A stretch of DNA of 64,000 nucleotides from Xanthobacter flavus (GCF_017875275.1 NZ_JAGGML010000001.1:434001-498000); one strand, 5' to 3'; positions 33,705 through 42,434 are shown, numbered from the stretch's first letter. Notes: a model not told the origin generated them from the letters alone. Translations and numbers: made by a program.

Positions 33705-34357
33705 TTCTGGGTCATCTGCTGGGTGGCGATATCGTAGGTCCATGTGATGCCGGACGGATCGACGAACAAGACCTGCCGGAAGCCGCGCTGCTCACACTGC
33801 TTGGGGAACGGCCCGGCGACGATCAGCTCGGCCGCCGTCTTGGCCGGGAAGTTGAACTTGATCGTGAGCAGCGTCGCATCGTCTCCGCCGGCCGTGACGG
33901 TGAGGTCGAGGCCGTTCTGGGCGAAGCTGTCCTGCTTGCTCTTGGCGAAGGCGCGGCGCGCGGCAGCGTCCGCAGCTGGAGCCGCGACGGGACTGTTCAC
34001 CGTGGGCAGCGGGAGGGAGGCGTCCTGTCCCGGCGCGGCGGCGGGCGGGGTTGCCGGAGGCGGCGCTGCGGCCTGGGCCGGAGGCGGCGCGGGCGTGGGA
34101 GCAGGCGGGGCCGGCGCTGCGGGAGCCGGCGCCGCGGCCTGAACCTGCGGCTGGGCGTCGGGCGCGTCGCCCGGCTCGTCGGACATGACCCACCAGACGA
34201 GGCCGCCGGAGATCAGCGCCACCACGGTGCCGCCGAGGCCGACGAGGAAGGGCATGACGAAACTGGTGTGGAGCTTGCGGCCGCAGAAGGGGCAATGGGC
34301 CTCCTCGGGATAGACCTGCGCCCCGCAGCCGGGACAGAAGTCGGGCCTCGGGTTCAT
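33701..34357 (-). CDS. Zinc-ribbon membrane protein with Pro/Ala-rich linker
   Basis: A 218-aa protein of unknown function. It has an N-terminal zinc ribbon (Cys8, Cys11, Cys22, Cys25 in FCPGCGAQVY and HCPFCGRK), one transmembrane helix (MPFLVGLGGTVVALISGGLV), then a linker of about 60 residues almost entirely Ala, Pro and Gln. It ends with a domain of about 85 residues (AFAKSKQDSFAQNGLDLTVT ... SGITWTYDIATQQM), probably periplasmic. ATG 34357 was chosen because GGAGGTGATT, a full anti-SD match, lies 3 bases upstream. The 3' end overlaps the HAD phosphatase start (ATGA). A membrane sensor or scaffold role is conceivable; no family was recognised for the C-terminal domain. Confidence 0.75.
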   Translation of the reverse strand: MNPRPDFCPGCGAQVYPEEAHCPFCGRKLHTSFVMPFLVGLGGTVVALISGGLVWWVMSDEPGDAPDAQPQVQAAAPAPAAPAPPAPTPAPPPAQAAAPPPATPPAAAPGQDASLPLPTVNSPVAAPAADAAARRAFAKSKQDSFAQNGLDLTVTAGGDDATLLTIKFNFPAKTAAELIVAGPFPKQCEQRGFRQVLFVDPSGITWTYDIATQQMTQK

Positions 34358-34605
34358 CGCAATCACCTCCGCACGCTCGGCCGAGCCCGTTCCGGTCGGC
34401 CTGGCTCCGCCACGCTGGCGGTCGCCCCGGCCCGTCCAGCACCTTGATCGATCGATGGACCCTGGATCATGCGGCAGGCCGCGAATCGCAGGGTCTTCCC
34501 CGTCACCACGAATGCACGACGGGGCGGAGGAACAGAAGCCCTCCACCCCGTCATCTCACTTCCGAATGCGCCCTTAGGAGGGCAAAGCCGGCCGGCCGGG
34601 CCCCG

Positions 34606-36558
34606 CTACTTCCCGAAGCCGAGATCGAGGGGCGGCGGGGGCGCCGCGTCGAGGCCGGGCGAAAGGTTCTCGAACTGCTGCTGGATCTGCTGCTGGTCGA
34701 GCTGCACGCCGCCGCTCTTGTAGTGAGTCACCATGCCGGGGAAGAGGATGATGAGCGCCACCATGACGAGCTGGATGCACACGAACGGCACTGCGCCCCA
34801 GTAGATTTGCCCGGTGGTCACGGGTTGCATCGTCTTGCCGGTCACACGGTCCACATAGGGCACCTTGGCCGCCACCGAACGCAGGAAGAACAGGGCGAAG
34901 CCGAAGGGCGGATGCATGAAGGAGGTCTGCATGTTCACCGCCAGCATCACGCCGAACCAGATGAGGTCGATGCCCATCTTGTCGGCCGCCGGTCCGAGCA
35001 GCGGGATGATGATGAAGGCCAGCTCGAAATAATCGAGGAAGAAGGCCAGCACGAACACCAGCGCGTTCACCGCGATGAGGAAGCCGGTCTGCCCGCCGGG
35101 CAGCGACACCAGCAGTTCCTCCACCCATTTGTGCCCGTCCACCCCGTAGAAGGTGAGCGAGAACACGCGGGCGCCAAGCAGGATGAACAGCACGAAGGCG
35201 GAGAGCTTGGCGGTGGAATAGGTCGCCTGCCGCATCAGGTCGAACTTCAGCCGCCCGCGGGCAAAGGCGAGGATGACCGCGCCCAGCGAGCCCATGGCGC
35301 CGCCCTCGGTCGGCGTCGCGACGCCGATGAAGATGGTGCCGAGCACGAGGAAGATGAGCGCCAGCGGCGGCACCATCACGAACACCACCTGCTCGGCGAG
35401 CTTGGACAGGAGCCCGAGTCGGAACACGCGGTTCACCACCGCCACCACGAAGGCGATGCCCACCGTGGCCGACATGGTGAGCACCACATAGTCCGCGCCG
35501 AACTTCACATGGCTCATCTCCATCAGTTCGATGGCGCCGGCGATGGACAGGGAGAGCGCGATGAAGAGCGAGGGCGTGAGCAGCTTCGCCGTGCCCGACA
35601 TGACGAAATAGAGCACCACGAACGACGCGACGCCCCACACCGCCATGTTGGCGACGCCGGGAATGGCCCCCGCCGTGAGGCCCGGCAGGGAGCCCCGGGC
35701 GATGAGGAAGGCGAAGCCCGCCGCCGCCACCGCGCCGAGGATGCGCGAGGGCATCGTCTTCTGGTCCGGATCGCGCAGGGTCTGCGCCTCCAGCGGCAGG
35801 CCGGGCGCGGCGCTGGGGAAGATCGATGAGACCAGGAAGATGTAGCCGGCATAGAGGCTGGCGAGCAGCAGGCCCGGCAGGAACGCGCCCTCATACATGT
35901 CGCCCACCGAGCGGTTCAGCTGGTCGGCCATCACGATGAGCACGAGGGAGGGCGGGATGATCTGCGCCAGCGTGCCGGACGCAGCGATGACACCGGATGC
36001 CACGCGCCGGTCGTAGCCGTAGCGCAGCATGATGGGCAGCGAGATGAGGCCCATGGAGATCACCGAGGCCGCCACCACGCCGGTGGTCGCCGCCAGCAGC
36101 GCGCCGACGAAGATCACCGCATAGGCAAGGCCGCCGCGGATGGAGCCGAACACCTGGCCGATGGTGTCGAGCAGGTCCTCGGCCATGCCGGAGCGTTCGA
36201 GGATGAGGCCCATGAAGGTGAAGAAGGGCACCGCGAGGAGCACTTCATTGTTCATCGTGCCATAGACGCGTTCCGGCAATGCCTGCAGGAACTTGGGCTC
36301 GAACAGGCCGAGATAGATGCCGATGAGCCCGAAGATGAGCCCGTTGGCGGCCAGCGAGAAGGCGACCGGGTAGCCGAGCAGCAGGAACAGCACCAGCGCG
36401 CCGAACATGATCGGCGCCATGTTGTGGACGAACCAGCCCCGGAAGCCGGGCTCCGCCGCCATCGCCACGTCTGGCAGGGCGATGAGCAGGACGGCGAGCA
36501 GCGCGACGGCGAGCGCGGCGACGGGACGACGCTTCAGGAGCGTGCGGACAAAGGACAT
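34606..36558 (-). CDS. TRAP transporter large permease (DctM family)
   Basis: Main translocating subunit of a tripartite ATP-independent periplasmic transporter, about 650 aa. It belongs to the long DctM subtype seen in mannitol/chloroaromatic-type TRAP systems. Many hydrophobic helices are seen. Family landmarks are GYPVAFSLAANGLIFG, VPFFTFMGLILERSGMAEDL, VGALLAATTGVVAASVISMG, the IAASGTLAQIIPPSLVLIVM loop, and TPTEGGAMGSLGAVILAFAR in the second half. The C-terminus ends in a Pro-rich tail. ATG 36558 is 11 bp downstream of the small permease stop. No periplasmic binding protein is adjacent, so the ligand cannot be inferred. Confidence 0.94.
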   Translation of the reverse strand: MSFVRTLLKRRPVAALAVALLAVLLIALPDVAMAAEPGFRGWFVHNMAPIMFGALVLFLLLGYPVAFSLAANGLIFGLIGIYLGLFEPKFLQALPERVYGTMNNEVLLAVPFFTFMGLILERSGMAEDLLDTIGQVFGSIRGGLAYAVIFVGALLAATTGVVAASVISMGLISLPIMLRYGYDRRVASGVIAASGTLAQIIPPSLVLIVMADQLNRSVGDMYEGAFLPGLLLASLYAGYIFLVSSIFPSAAPGLPLEAQTLRDPDQKTMPSRILGAVAAAGFAFLIARGSLPGLTAGAIPGVANMAVWGVASFVVLYFVMSGTAKLLTPSLFIALSLSIAGAIELMEMSHVKFGADYVVLTMSATVGIAFVVAVVNRVFRLGLLSKLAEQVVFVMVPPLALIFLVLGTIFIGVATPTEGGAMGSLGAVILAFARGRLKFDLMRQATYSTAKLSAFVLFILLGARVFSLTFYGVDGHKWVEELLVSLPGGQTGFLIAVNALVFVLAFFLDYFELAFIIIPLLGPAADKMGIDLIWFGVMLAVNMQTSFMHPPFGFALFFLRSVAAKVPYVDRVTGKTMQPVTTGQIYWGAVPFVCIQLVMVALIILFPGMVTHYKSGGVQLDQQQIQQQFENLSPGLDAAPPPPLDLGFGK

Positions 36559-36569
36559 GGCGCGCGCCC

Positions 36570-37196
36570 CTACTTCTTGGTTGCCGCAGCGGCGCCGGGC
36601 GCCCCTTCGGGGAGTTCGGCCTCGGCGAGCAGGCGCTCCGCCTCGGCTGCGAGCGCCGCATGGCTGCCGCCCGCGCCCTCGTGGGGGTCCTCCATCTTTC
36701 CGGTGAAGATGGCGATGCGCTTGATGAGTTCGGAGATCCCCTGCAGCGTCAGGAAGAAAAAGCCCACTGGTACCAGCAGCTTGGCCGGCCACTGGGGCAG
36801 ACCACCGGCATTGAGGGACTGCTCGTTGATCCCGTAGGACGCCAGGAAGAAGGGCCAGGAGGTCCACAGGAGCAGGATGGAGAAGGGCAGCAGGAAGAAG
36901 ATGTGGCCGAAGATGTCGATGCCGTCGCGCCAGCGCTTGGGCAGGCGGGAATTCACGATGTCGATGCGGATGTGCTCGTTATCGATGAGCGTCCACGAGG
37001 CGCACAGCAGGAACACCGCCGCGAACAGCACCCATTGCAGTTCCAGCCACGAGTTCGAGCTCATGTCGAACAGCTTGCGGATGATGGCGTTGAGCGCCGA
37101 CACCAGGATGGAGACAAGGATCAGCCACGCGGCGGCCTTGCCGATGCGGGTGTTGACGGCATCGATCCCTCGCGAGAGGGCGAGAAGGGCTGTCAT
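36570..37196 (-). CDS. TRAP transporter small permease (DctQ family)
   Basis: Small membrane subunit of the TRAP transporter, about 208 aa with four hydrophobic helices. The family core is KAAAWLILVSILVSALNAI, then NSWLELQWVLFAAVFLLCAS, then the conserved loop NEHIRIDIVNSRLPKRWRDG, then two more helices. The C-terminal 45 residues are an Ala/Glu-rich soluble tail. The start is ambiguous between ATG 37196 and TTG 37205. It is the first gene of the two-gene operon; the gap of about 200 bp upstream would have to hold the promoter. Confidence 0.92.
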   Translation of the reverse strand: MTALLALSRGIDAVNTRIGKAAAWLILVSILVSALNAIIRKLFDMSSNSWLELQWVLFAAVFLLCASWTLIDNEHIRIDIVNSRLPKRWRDGIDIFGHIFFLLPFSILLLWTSWPFFLASYGINEQSLNAGGLPQWPAKLLVPVGFFFLTLQGISELIKRIAIFTGKMEDPHEGAGGSHAALAAEAERLLAEAELPEGAPGAAAATKK

Positions 37197-37402
37197 TGAG
37201 ATCAATTCCCTCGGGCGCGACCGGAGACGACTCCGGAGTGCTTCTTCTTTGGCCTTCAGGCCTTGGCCCGCACCATAGGGGAAGATGCCGCGACTTCAAG
37301 CCGGAGGCGGTTACCAGAATCCCTTACGTGACAAGGCTTAGACCAAGGTCGAAGGCGTCAGCTTCAGCGTGGCGCGCCGAAGGTCCCCGATATTGGCGAG
37401 TT

Positions 37403-38497
37403 TCAAGCCTCAGGCGCTTCGAGGATCGGATCGTACTGCGAGGCGTCAAAGCCCAGCACGGCGAAAGTCTGCGCCATGTGCTGCGGCAGGGGCGCGGATA
37501 CGTCGATCACCCCCTGCCCGCGCGGATGCGGGATGACGAGCCGCCGCGCCAGCAGGTGCAGGCGGTTCTGCAGGCCGCGTGGCAGTTCCCAATTTTCGAT
37601 GTCGAAGTATTTCGGGTCGCCCAGGATCGGGTGGTGGATATGGGCGAGGTGGGCGCGCAGCTGGTGGGTGCGGCCCGTCACCGGCTTCAATGACAGCCAG
37701 CTCATCTTCTGCGCGGCCTGGTCCACCACGGCGTAATAGGTGATGGCGTGGCTCGCCTCGTCCTCGCCATGGCGGGCGACGCGCATCTTCTCCTCGTCCT
37801 CGTCGCGGGCGAGATAGGTGGAGATGCGCCCCTGCCGGGGCTTCGGCACGCCGGGCACCACCGCCCAATAGACCTTGCGCGCCTCGCGCGAGCGAAAGCT
37901 CTTGGCCAGCACCGAGGCGGCAAGCCGCGACTTGGCGATGAGCAGGCAGCCGGAGGTGTCCTTGTCGATGCGGTGGACGAGGCGCGGCTTCTGCCCGTCC
38001 CGGTCCTTCAGGGCCTCCAGCAAGCCGTCCACATGGCGGTAGGTGCCCGAGCCGCCCTGCACGGCAAGGCCGAATGGCTTGTTCAGCACCATCACGTCCT
38101 TGTCCTCGAACAGGGTGATGGATTTGAGGAAGGCCCGGTCCTCTTCCAGTTTGCGGAGGGCGGGGTCCTTGGCCGCGCGGGGCTTGGCCGATGGATTGGC
38201 CGGCGGGGTCGCGCCGGACTCACGGGCGCCCTCCTTGCCGGCCTCGCCGTTGCGCGCGCCCTTTGCCGGCGCGGGCGCCGCCTCGGGCTCATCGGCGCCG
38301 AGCGGGGGGATGCGCACGCTCTGGCCGGGCTCGACGCGGGAGGAGGTCTTCACCCGGCCGCCGTCCACCCGCACCTGTCCTGTGCGCACCAGCTTCTGCA
38401 GGTGGCCGAAGGAGAGGTCCGGATAATGCACCTTGAACCAGCGGTCGAGGCGCATGCCCGCCTCGTCCTCGGCCACGGTTCTGGTCACGACAGCCAT
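37403..38497 (-). CDS. rluC: RluC/RluD-family 23S rRNA pseudouridine synthase
   Basis: Converts uridine to pseudouridine in rRNA, 364 aa. An N-terminal S4 RNA-binding domain (MRLDRWFKVHYPDLSFGHLQ to about residue 66) is followed by a disordered Ala/Pro/Lys linker of about 45 residues and the catalytic domain. The catalytic Asp is Asp178 in RLVHRIDKDTSGCLLIAKS, with GRTHQLRAHLAHIHHPILGD further on. The order S4-linker-synthase and these motifs indicate RluC rather than RluD, though target uridines are not proven. ATG 38497 gives the expected N-terminus; the frame is open to 38551. Confidence 0.94.
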   Translation of the reverse strand: MAVVTRTVAEDEAGMRLDRWFKVHYPDLSFGHLQKLVRTGQVRVDGGRVKTSSRVEPGQSVRIPPLGADEPEAAPAPAKGARNGEAGKEGARESGATPPANPSAKPRAAKDPALRKLEEDRAFLKSITLFEDKDVMVLNKPFGLAVQGGSGTYRHVDGLLEALKDRDGQKPRLVHRIDKDTSGCLLIAKSRLAASVLAKSFRSREARKVYWAVVPGVPKPRQGRISTYLARDEDEEKMRVARHGEDEASHAITYYAVVDQAAQKMSWLSLKPVTGRTHQLRAHLAHIHHPILGDPKYFDIENWELPRGLQNRLHLLARRLVIPHPRGQGVIDVSAPLPQHMAQTFAVLGFDASQYDPILEAPEA

Positions 38498-38592
38498 CTT
38501 CGCCCTGTTCCTCGCGCAAACCCTTTGATGCCGCAGCAATAGAGCTTTCACCGCGCCATGGCCACCGTCTCGCCAAAAGTCCTGCGCACCCT

Positions 38593-38661
38593 AAAAGCCC
38601 GCGCGGCACCTGAGCGTCGGCAACGCCCAAAAGCCCGCGCGGCGCCTGAGCGTGGCAACGC
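38593..38661. repeat. Tandem pair of a short GC-rich repeat between rluC and crcB
   Basis: Two direct copies of a unit of about 33 bp, at 38593-38626 and 38629-38661, beginning AAAAGCCCGCGCGGC and ending CAACGC. They differ at a few positions. The core is the reverse complement of the repeat pair at 32132-32186. Confidence 0.75.
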
Positions 38662-38666
38662 GACAA

Positions 38667-39056
38667 TCACGTCAGGCTGCGCACCAGCATGATGCCGGCC
38701 CAGACGCCGCCAAAGCCCAGCAGCACAGAGCCGAGGGCATAGGCGAAGGCCAATCCCAGTTCGCCGCGTTCGGCGAGATAGAGGAAATCCAGCGAGAAGG
38801 TGGAGAAGGTGGTGTAGCCGCCCAGCATCCCGGTGGTGAGGAACAGCCGCACCGGCTGCGTCCACGTCTCGCCGTCCTTGAAGGCGAGATAGCCCGCCAT
38901 GAGCCCCATGATGAGGCTGCCCGACACGTTGATGAGGAAGGTGGCGAAGGGAAAGCCGGTGCCCAGCAGCCGCGGCACGGCCATGTTCACGAAATGCCGG
39001 ATCATGCCGCCGAGGCCGGCGCCGAGGAAGACGATGAGGGCGGGGGGCAGGGTCAT
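38667..39056 (-). CDS. crcB: Fluoride exporter CrcB (Fluc)
   Basis: Small four-helix fluoride channel of 129 aa that works as a dual-topology dimer in the inner membrane. The family motifs are VFLGAGLGGMIRHFVNM, the Asn-containing GFPFATFLINVSGSLIMG, and GGYTTFSTFSLDFLYL with the Phe and Thr/Ser residues that line the fluoride path. No fluoride riboswitch is seen in the 18-bp gap upstream or in the toxin gene. It lies directly downstream of a toxin-antitoxin pair and may be read from the same transcript. Confidence 0.96.
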   Translation of the reverse strand: MTLPPALIVFLGAGLGGMIRHFVNMAVPRLLGTGFPFATFLINVSGSLIMGLMAGYLAFKDGETWTQPVRLFLTTGMLGGYTTFSTFSLDFLYLAERGELGLAFAYALGSVLLGFGGVWAGIMLVRSLT

Positions 39057-39074
39057 GGCGGGTCCCGGAACAGA

Positions 39075-39353
39075 TCAGGAGCGCGCGCGGCGCGCGGCAT
39101 GGAGAACGGCGAGGATGGTGATGCCATCCGCATCCGCACGATAGATGACAAGGTAGGGCGTATCGGCGATGGCGAGTTGCCGCGTACCCGGCACGGTGCC
39201 CGCCGGAGCGGATAGAGGGTGGTCTGCGAGATTGAGGATGGCCCACTCGATGCGAGCGACAAGACGGCCGGCGGCCGTGGGGCTGTCGGCGGCGACGTAG
39301 CGCTCGATCTGCCTGAGGTGGCCGAGGGCGCGGGCACGGAAGGTGACCTTCAT
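39075..39353 (-). CDS. RelE/ParE-family toxin
   Basis: A 92-aa toxin of the RelE/ParE superfamily. The conserved pattern is FRARALGHLRQIERYVAADS with the helix pair, ARIEWAILNLADHPLSA, the Gly-Arg-type turn VPGTRQLAIADTPYLVIYR, and a final strand GITILAVLHAARR. ParE-like (gyrase-targeting) is more likely than mRNA-cleaving RelE, because the Tyr/Arg/Lys set of ribonucleolytic RelE is not complete, but this is tentative. The ATG overlaps the antitoxin stop by four bases. The pair sits between rarA and crcB. Confidence 0.9.
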   Translation of the reverse strand: MKVTFRARALGHLRQIERYVAADSPTAAGRLVARIEWAILNLADHPLSAPAGTVPGTRQLAIADTPYLVIYRADADGITILAVLHAARRARS

Positions 39354-39580
39354 CCCCGAAAGCGGGCAAAAAAGGCTTCGACCTCCTCGGGGGACGCGTT
39401 CGGCTCCCCATCCTCCAGCGCGCGGCGGACCTCCTCCTCCTGCTCCGGGGTGAGGACATAGACGGCGCTTTCCCCGGCGCCAGCCTCGATCACGTGGAGG
39501 AACTCGCGGGCGAGTGCGTCCTGCTCGGCCTCGGGCAGGGCTTCAAGCTTCTCGATGAGTTCGCGCATCAGCCGGGTCAT
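39350..39580 (-). CDS. Antitoxin of the RelE/ParE pair
   Basis: A 76-aa acidic protein upstream of the toxin with an ATGA overlap, the normal order for type II toxin-antitoxin operons. The N-terminus MTRLMRELIEKLEALPEAEQ is a helical, probably dimerising segment. The C-terminus (EEEVRRALEDGEPNASPEEV then EAFFARFRG) resembles the toxin-binding tails of antitoxins paired with ParE-like toxins. No clear ribbon-helix-helix is seen, so its DNA-binding mode is unknown. ATG 39580 was taken; the frame is open to 39640. Confidence 0.85.
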   Translation of the reverse strand: MTRLMRELIEKLEALPEAEQDALAREFLHVIEAGAGESAVYVLTPEQEEEVRRALEDGEPNASPEEVEAFFARFRG

Positions 39581-39648
39581 GGTCGCCTTCAGGGTCCAGC
39601 CTCGGGGCGGATCATATACGAAGGCCCGAGCCCCCGCCATTTGCCCCG

Positions 39649-40959
39649 CTATTTCCCGCCGCGTTCGGCCCGCAGGCGCGCCCAGTAGTCGAGGCGCTTC
39701 CTGATCTCGCGCTCGAAGCCGCGCTCCACCGGATGGTAGAAGCTCTGGCGGCCCAGCGCCTCGGGGAAATAGTCCTGGCCGGAGAAGGCATCCGGCTCGT
39801 CGTGGTCATAGCGATAGCCGGTGCCGTAGCCCTCGGCCTTCATCAGCTTGGTGGGCGCGTTCAGGATAACCTTGGGCGGCACCAGCGAGCCGCCCTCCTT
39901 GGCCACGCGCTTCGCCGCCTTGAAGGCGGTGTAGACGGCATTGGATTTCGGCGCGGTGGCCACATAGACGACCGCCTGCGCCAATGCCAGTTCGCCCTCC
40001 GGAGAACCAAGGAAGTCATAGGCCTCCTTCGCCGCATTGGCGATCACGAGGGCCTGCGGATCGGCATTGCCGATGTCCTCGATGGCCATGCGCACGATGC
40101 GGCGGGCGAGGAACAGCGGGCTCTCCCCCGCATCCAGCATCCGCGCGAGATAATAGAGCGCCGCGTCGGGGTCCGAGCCCCGCACCGCCTTGTGCAAAGC
40201 GGAGATGAGGTTGTAGTGGCCGTCCTCGCTCTTGTCGTAGATGGGCGCGCGGCGCTGCACCACTTCGCTCAGGCCCGCCACATCGAACACCTCGCCCGGA
40301 CGCGCGGCGCGCCAGACCTCCTCCGCCAAGGTGAGGGAGGCGCGGCCGTCGCCATCGGCCATGTTCACCAGCGCCACGCGCGCGTCTTCGGTGAGCGGGA
40401 GTTCGCGGCCCTCCACCTCCTCGGCGCGGGCAAGTAGCTTCGCGATGGCCTCGGCATCGAGGGAGCGGAACACCAGCACGCGGGCGCGGGAGAGAAGCGC
40501 CGCGTTCAGCTCGAAGGAGGGGTTTTCCGTGGTGGCGCCCACCAGCGTCACCGTGCCGTCCTCCATGACGGGCAGGAATGAGTCCTGCTGGGCGCGGTTG
40601 AAGCGGTGGATTTCGTCCACGAACAAGAGCGTCGCGGTGCCGGAGAGGCGACGGCCGCGGGCCTGCTCGAACACCTTCTTGAGGTCTGCGACGCCGGAGA
40701 AGATGGCGGAGATCTGCTCGAAATGCAGGTCCGTGGCCGAGGCCAGCAGGCGCGCCAACGTGGTCTTCCCGGTGCCGGGCGGCCCCCACAGGATGAGCGA
40801 GCCGAGGGAGCGCGTCTCCAGCATGCGCGAGAGCACGCCGTCCGGCCCCACCAGATGGTCCTGCCCCACCACCTCCGAGAGGCGCGACGGGCGCAGCCGG
40901 TCGGCAAGCGGCCGGGCCACCCCTTCCCCCAGTCCCGCGGCCTCGAACAGATCGCTCAT
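39649..40959 (-). CDS. rarA: Replication-associated recombination protein A (MgsA/RarA AAA ATPase)
   Basis: AAA+ ATPase of 436 aa acting at stalled replication forks, in the Mgs1/WRNIP1 family. Landmarks are the N-terminal PLADRLRPSRLSEVVGQDHL, Walker A LWGPPGTGKTTLARLLA (about residues 58-74), Walker B LFVDEIHRFN, sensor 1 VTLVGATTENPSFELN, and the C-terminal domain with GSDPDAALYYLARMLDAGE and AKRVAKEGGSLVPPKVILN. It lies 17 bp downstream of the DegP-type protease, and this neighbour pair is common in the order. Confidence 0.97.
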   Translation of the reverse strand: MSDLFEAAGLGEGVARPLADRLRPSRLSEVVGQDHLVGPDGVLSRMLETRSLGSLILWGPPGTGKTTLARLLASATDLHFEQISAIFSGVADLKKVFEQARGRRLSGTATLLFVDEIHRFNRAQQDSFLPVMEDGTVTLVGATTENPSFELNAALLSRARVLVFRSLDAEAIAKLLARAEEVEGRELPLTEDARVALVNMADGDGRASLTLAEEVWRAARPGEVFDVAGLSEVVQRRAPIYDKSEDGHYNLISALHKAVRGSDPDAALYYLARMLDAGESPLFLARRIVRMAIEDIGNADPQALVIANAAKEAYDFLGSPEGELALAQAVVYVATAPKSNAVYTAFKAAKRVAKEGGSLVPPKVILNAPTKLMKAEGYGTGYRYDHDEPDAFSGQDYFPEALGRQSFYHPVERGFEREIRKRLDYWARLRAERGGK

Positions 40960-40976
40960 GGGTGCCTCTGCCGGGG

Positions 40977-42434
40977 TCAGCCGCGCAGGACGGCGGTGAT
41001 GCTGCGCCCGCCGCGCAGCACGGTTACGCGCCAGCCACGCTGGGGCACCGAGGACAGCTGGTCGAGATCGCGCGTGCGGCCGACCTTCTCATTATTCACC
41101 TCGACGATGACGTCTCCCGGCCGGAAGCCGGCCACCGCGGCGGGGGAATTGTCCTGCACGTCATAAACGACGACGCCGGTGGCGTTGGCATCCACCTTCA
41201 GCTCCTCGGCGACGGCGGGTGAGAGATTAACAATGGTCGCGCCGGCGAAGGGCGTGCGGCCGCGCAGCAGCAATTCCTCACGCGGGACCGTCTCCGGCGC
41301 CACCTCCAGCACCACAACCAGCGTCTGCTCCTTGCCGGAGCGGTTCACCAGCAGCGCCGCCTTGCCGCCAATGGGGCGGGTCGCGAGGCGGTAGTTGAGG
41401 GATTCGGGATCGTCGATCCCCAGCCCCTCCACCGACACCACGAGGTCGCCGGTCTTGAGCCCGGCCTTGGCGGCGGGGCTGCCGGCGGTGACGCTCTGCA
41501 CCAGAACGCCGGTTGGACGCGGCAGGCCGAGGCTCTCGGCGATGTCCGGCGTCACCCGCTGGAGCCGGGCGCCGAGCCACGGCCGGCGGACCGTCTTCGA
41601 CCCGCTTTTCGCCTGCTCCACCACAACCCGGCCCATATTGGCGGGAATGGCGAAACCGATGCCGTGGGAGCCGCCGGAGCGCGAATAGATGGCGGAATTG
41701 ATGCCCACCACGCGCCCGGCCATGTCCACCAGCGGACCGCCGGAATTGCCGGGATTGATGGCCGCGTCGGTCTGGATGAAGAACTGGTAGTCGGAGACGC
41801 CCACCTGGGTGCGGGCCAGCGCGGAGACGATGCCCTGCGTCACCGTCTGGCCGACGCCGAAGGGATCGCCGATGGCCAGCACGAGGTCGCCGACGGCGAG
41901 GCCATCCGAATCGCCCAGCTCCAGGAAGGGGAACCGCTCCTTCGCCTCGCTCTTGATGCGCAGCACGGCGAGATCGGTGCGCTGGTCGCGCAGCAGCACT
42001 TCGGCCTCGTATTCGCGGCGATCATTGAGCGCGATGCGGATTTCATCCGCCCCCTCGATGACATGGTAATTGGTGAGCACCAGCCCCGAGGGATCGACGA
42101 TCACCCCCGAGCCGAGCGAGCGCTGCACCCGCTCCGGCGCCCGCAGGCCCGGCCCATCGCCGGGACCACCCGGCCCGCCGGGGCCGGGCATGCCGAAGAA
42201 GCGGCGGAAGAAGGGGTCGTCGAAGATCGGATTGACGCGCTGCTGCGCCGTCTTCAGCGCATAGACGTTCACCACCGCCGGCGCCGTCTTCGCCACCACC
42301 GGCGCGAAGGAGAGCGTCACCTCAGCCTGCGACGCCGGAACCCGCTGCTGCGCCGCCGGCTGGGCGAAAGCGGGCGCGCCGAGGACAAGAGCGAGGGCGG
42401 CCGCTGCCGCCACCTGGGAAAATCGTTCGAACAT
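40977..42434 (-). CDS. DegP/DegQ-type periplasmic serine protease (Do family)
   Basis: Periplasmic HtrA protease and chaperone of 485 aa. A signal peptide covers residues 1-24 (cut after PAFA). The trypsin-like catalytic triad is His124 (LTNYHVIEGAD), Asp154 (RTDLAVLRI) and Ser231 (NPGNSGGPLVDM). Two PDZ domains follow: the first around residues 300-380, the second around 395-480 ending GFRPGDVIVEVNNEKV. A Gly/Pro-rich insert (GPGGPGGPGDGPG, about 84-96) lies in the LA-loop region. Start ATG 42434 gives a proper signal peptide; the frame is open to 42467. Its promoter should lie between it and the rplQ terminator. Confidence 0.94.
   Translation of the reverse strand: MFERFSQVAAAAALALVLGAPAFAQPAAQQRVPASQAEVTLSFAPVVAKTAPAVVNVYALKTAQQRVNPIFDDPFFRRFFGMPGPGGPGGPGDGPGLRAPERVQRSLGSGVIVDPSGLVLTNYHVIEGADEIRIALNDRREYEAEVLLRDQRTDLAVLRIKSEAKERFPFLELGDSDGLAVGDLVLAIGDPFGVGQTVTQGIVSALARTQVGVSDYQFFIQTDAAINPGNSGGPLVDMAGRVVGINSAIYSRSGGSHGIGFAIPANMGRVVVEQAKSGSKTVRRPWLGARLQRVTPDIAESLGLPRPTGVLVQSVTAGSPAAKAGLKTGDLVVSVEGLGIDDPESLNYRLATRPIGGKAALLVNRSGKEQTLVVVLEVAPETVPREELLLRGRTPFAGATIVNLSPAVAEELKVDANATGVVVYDVQDNSPAAVAGFRPGDVIVEVNNEKVGRTRDLDQLSSVPQRGWRVTVLRGGRSITAVLRG

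Noticed and set aside
39057-39074. Fluoride riboswitch upstream of crcB
   Set aside because: Only 18 bp separate crcB from the toxin gene, and no fluoride-aptamer-like pattern was seen there.
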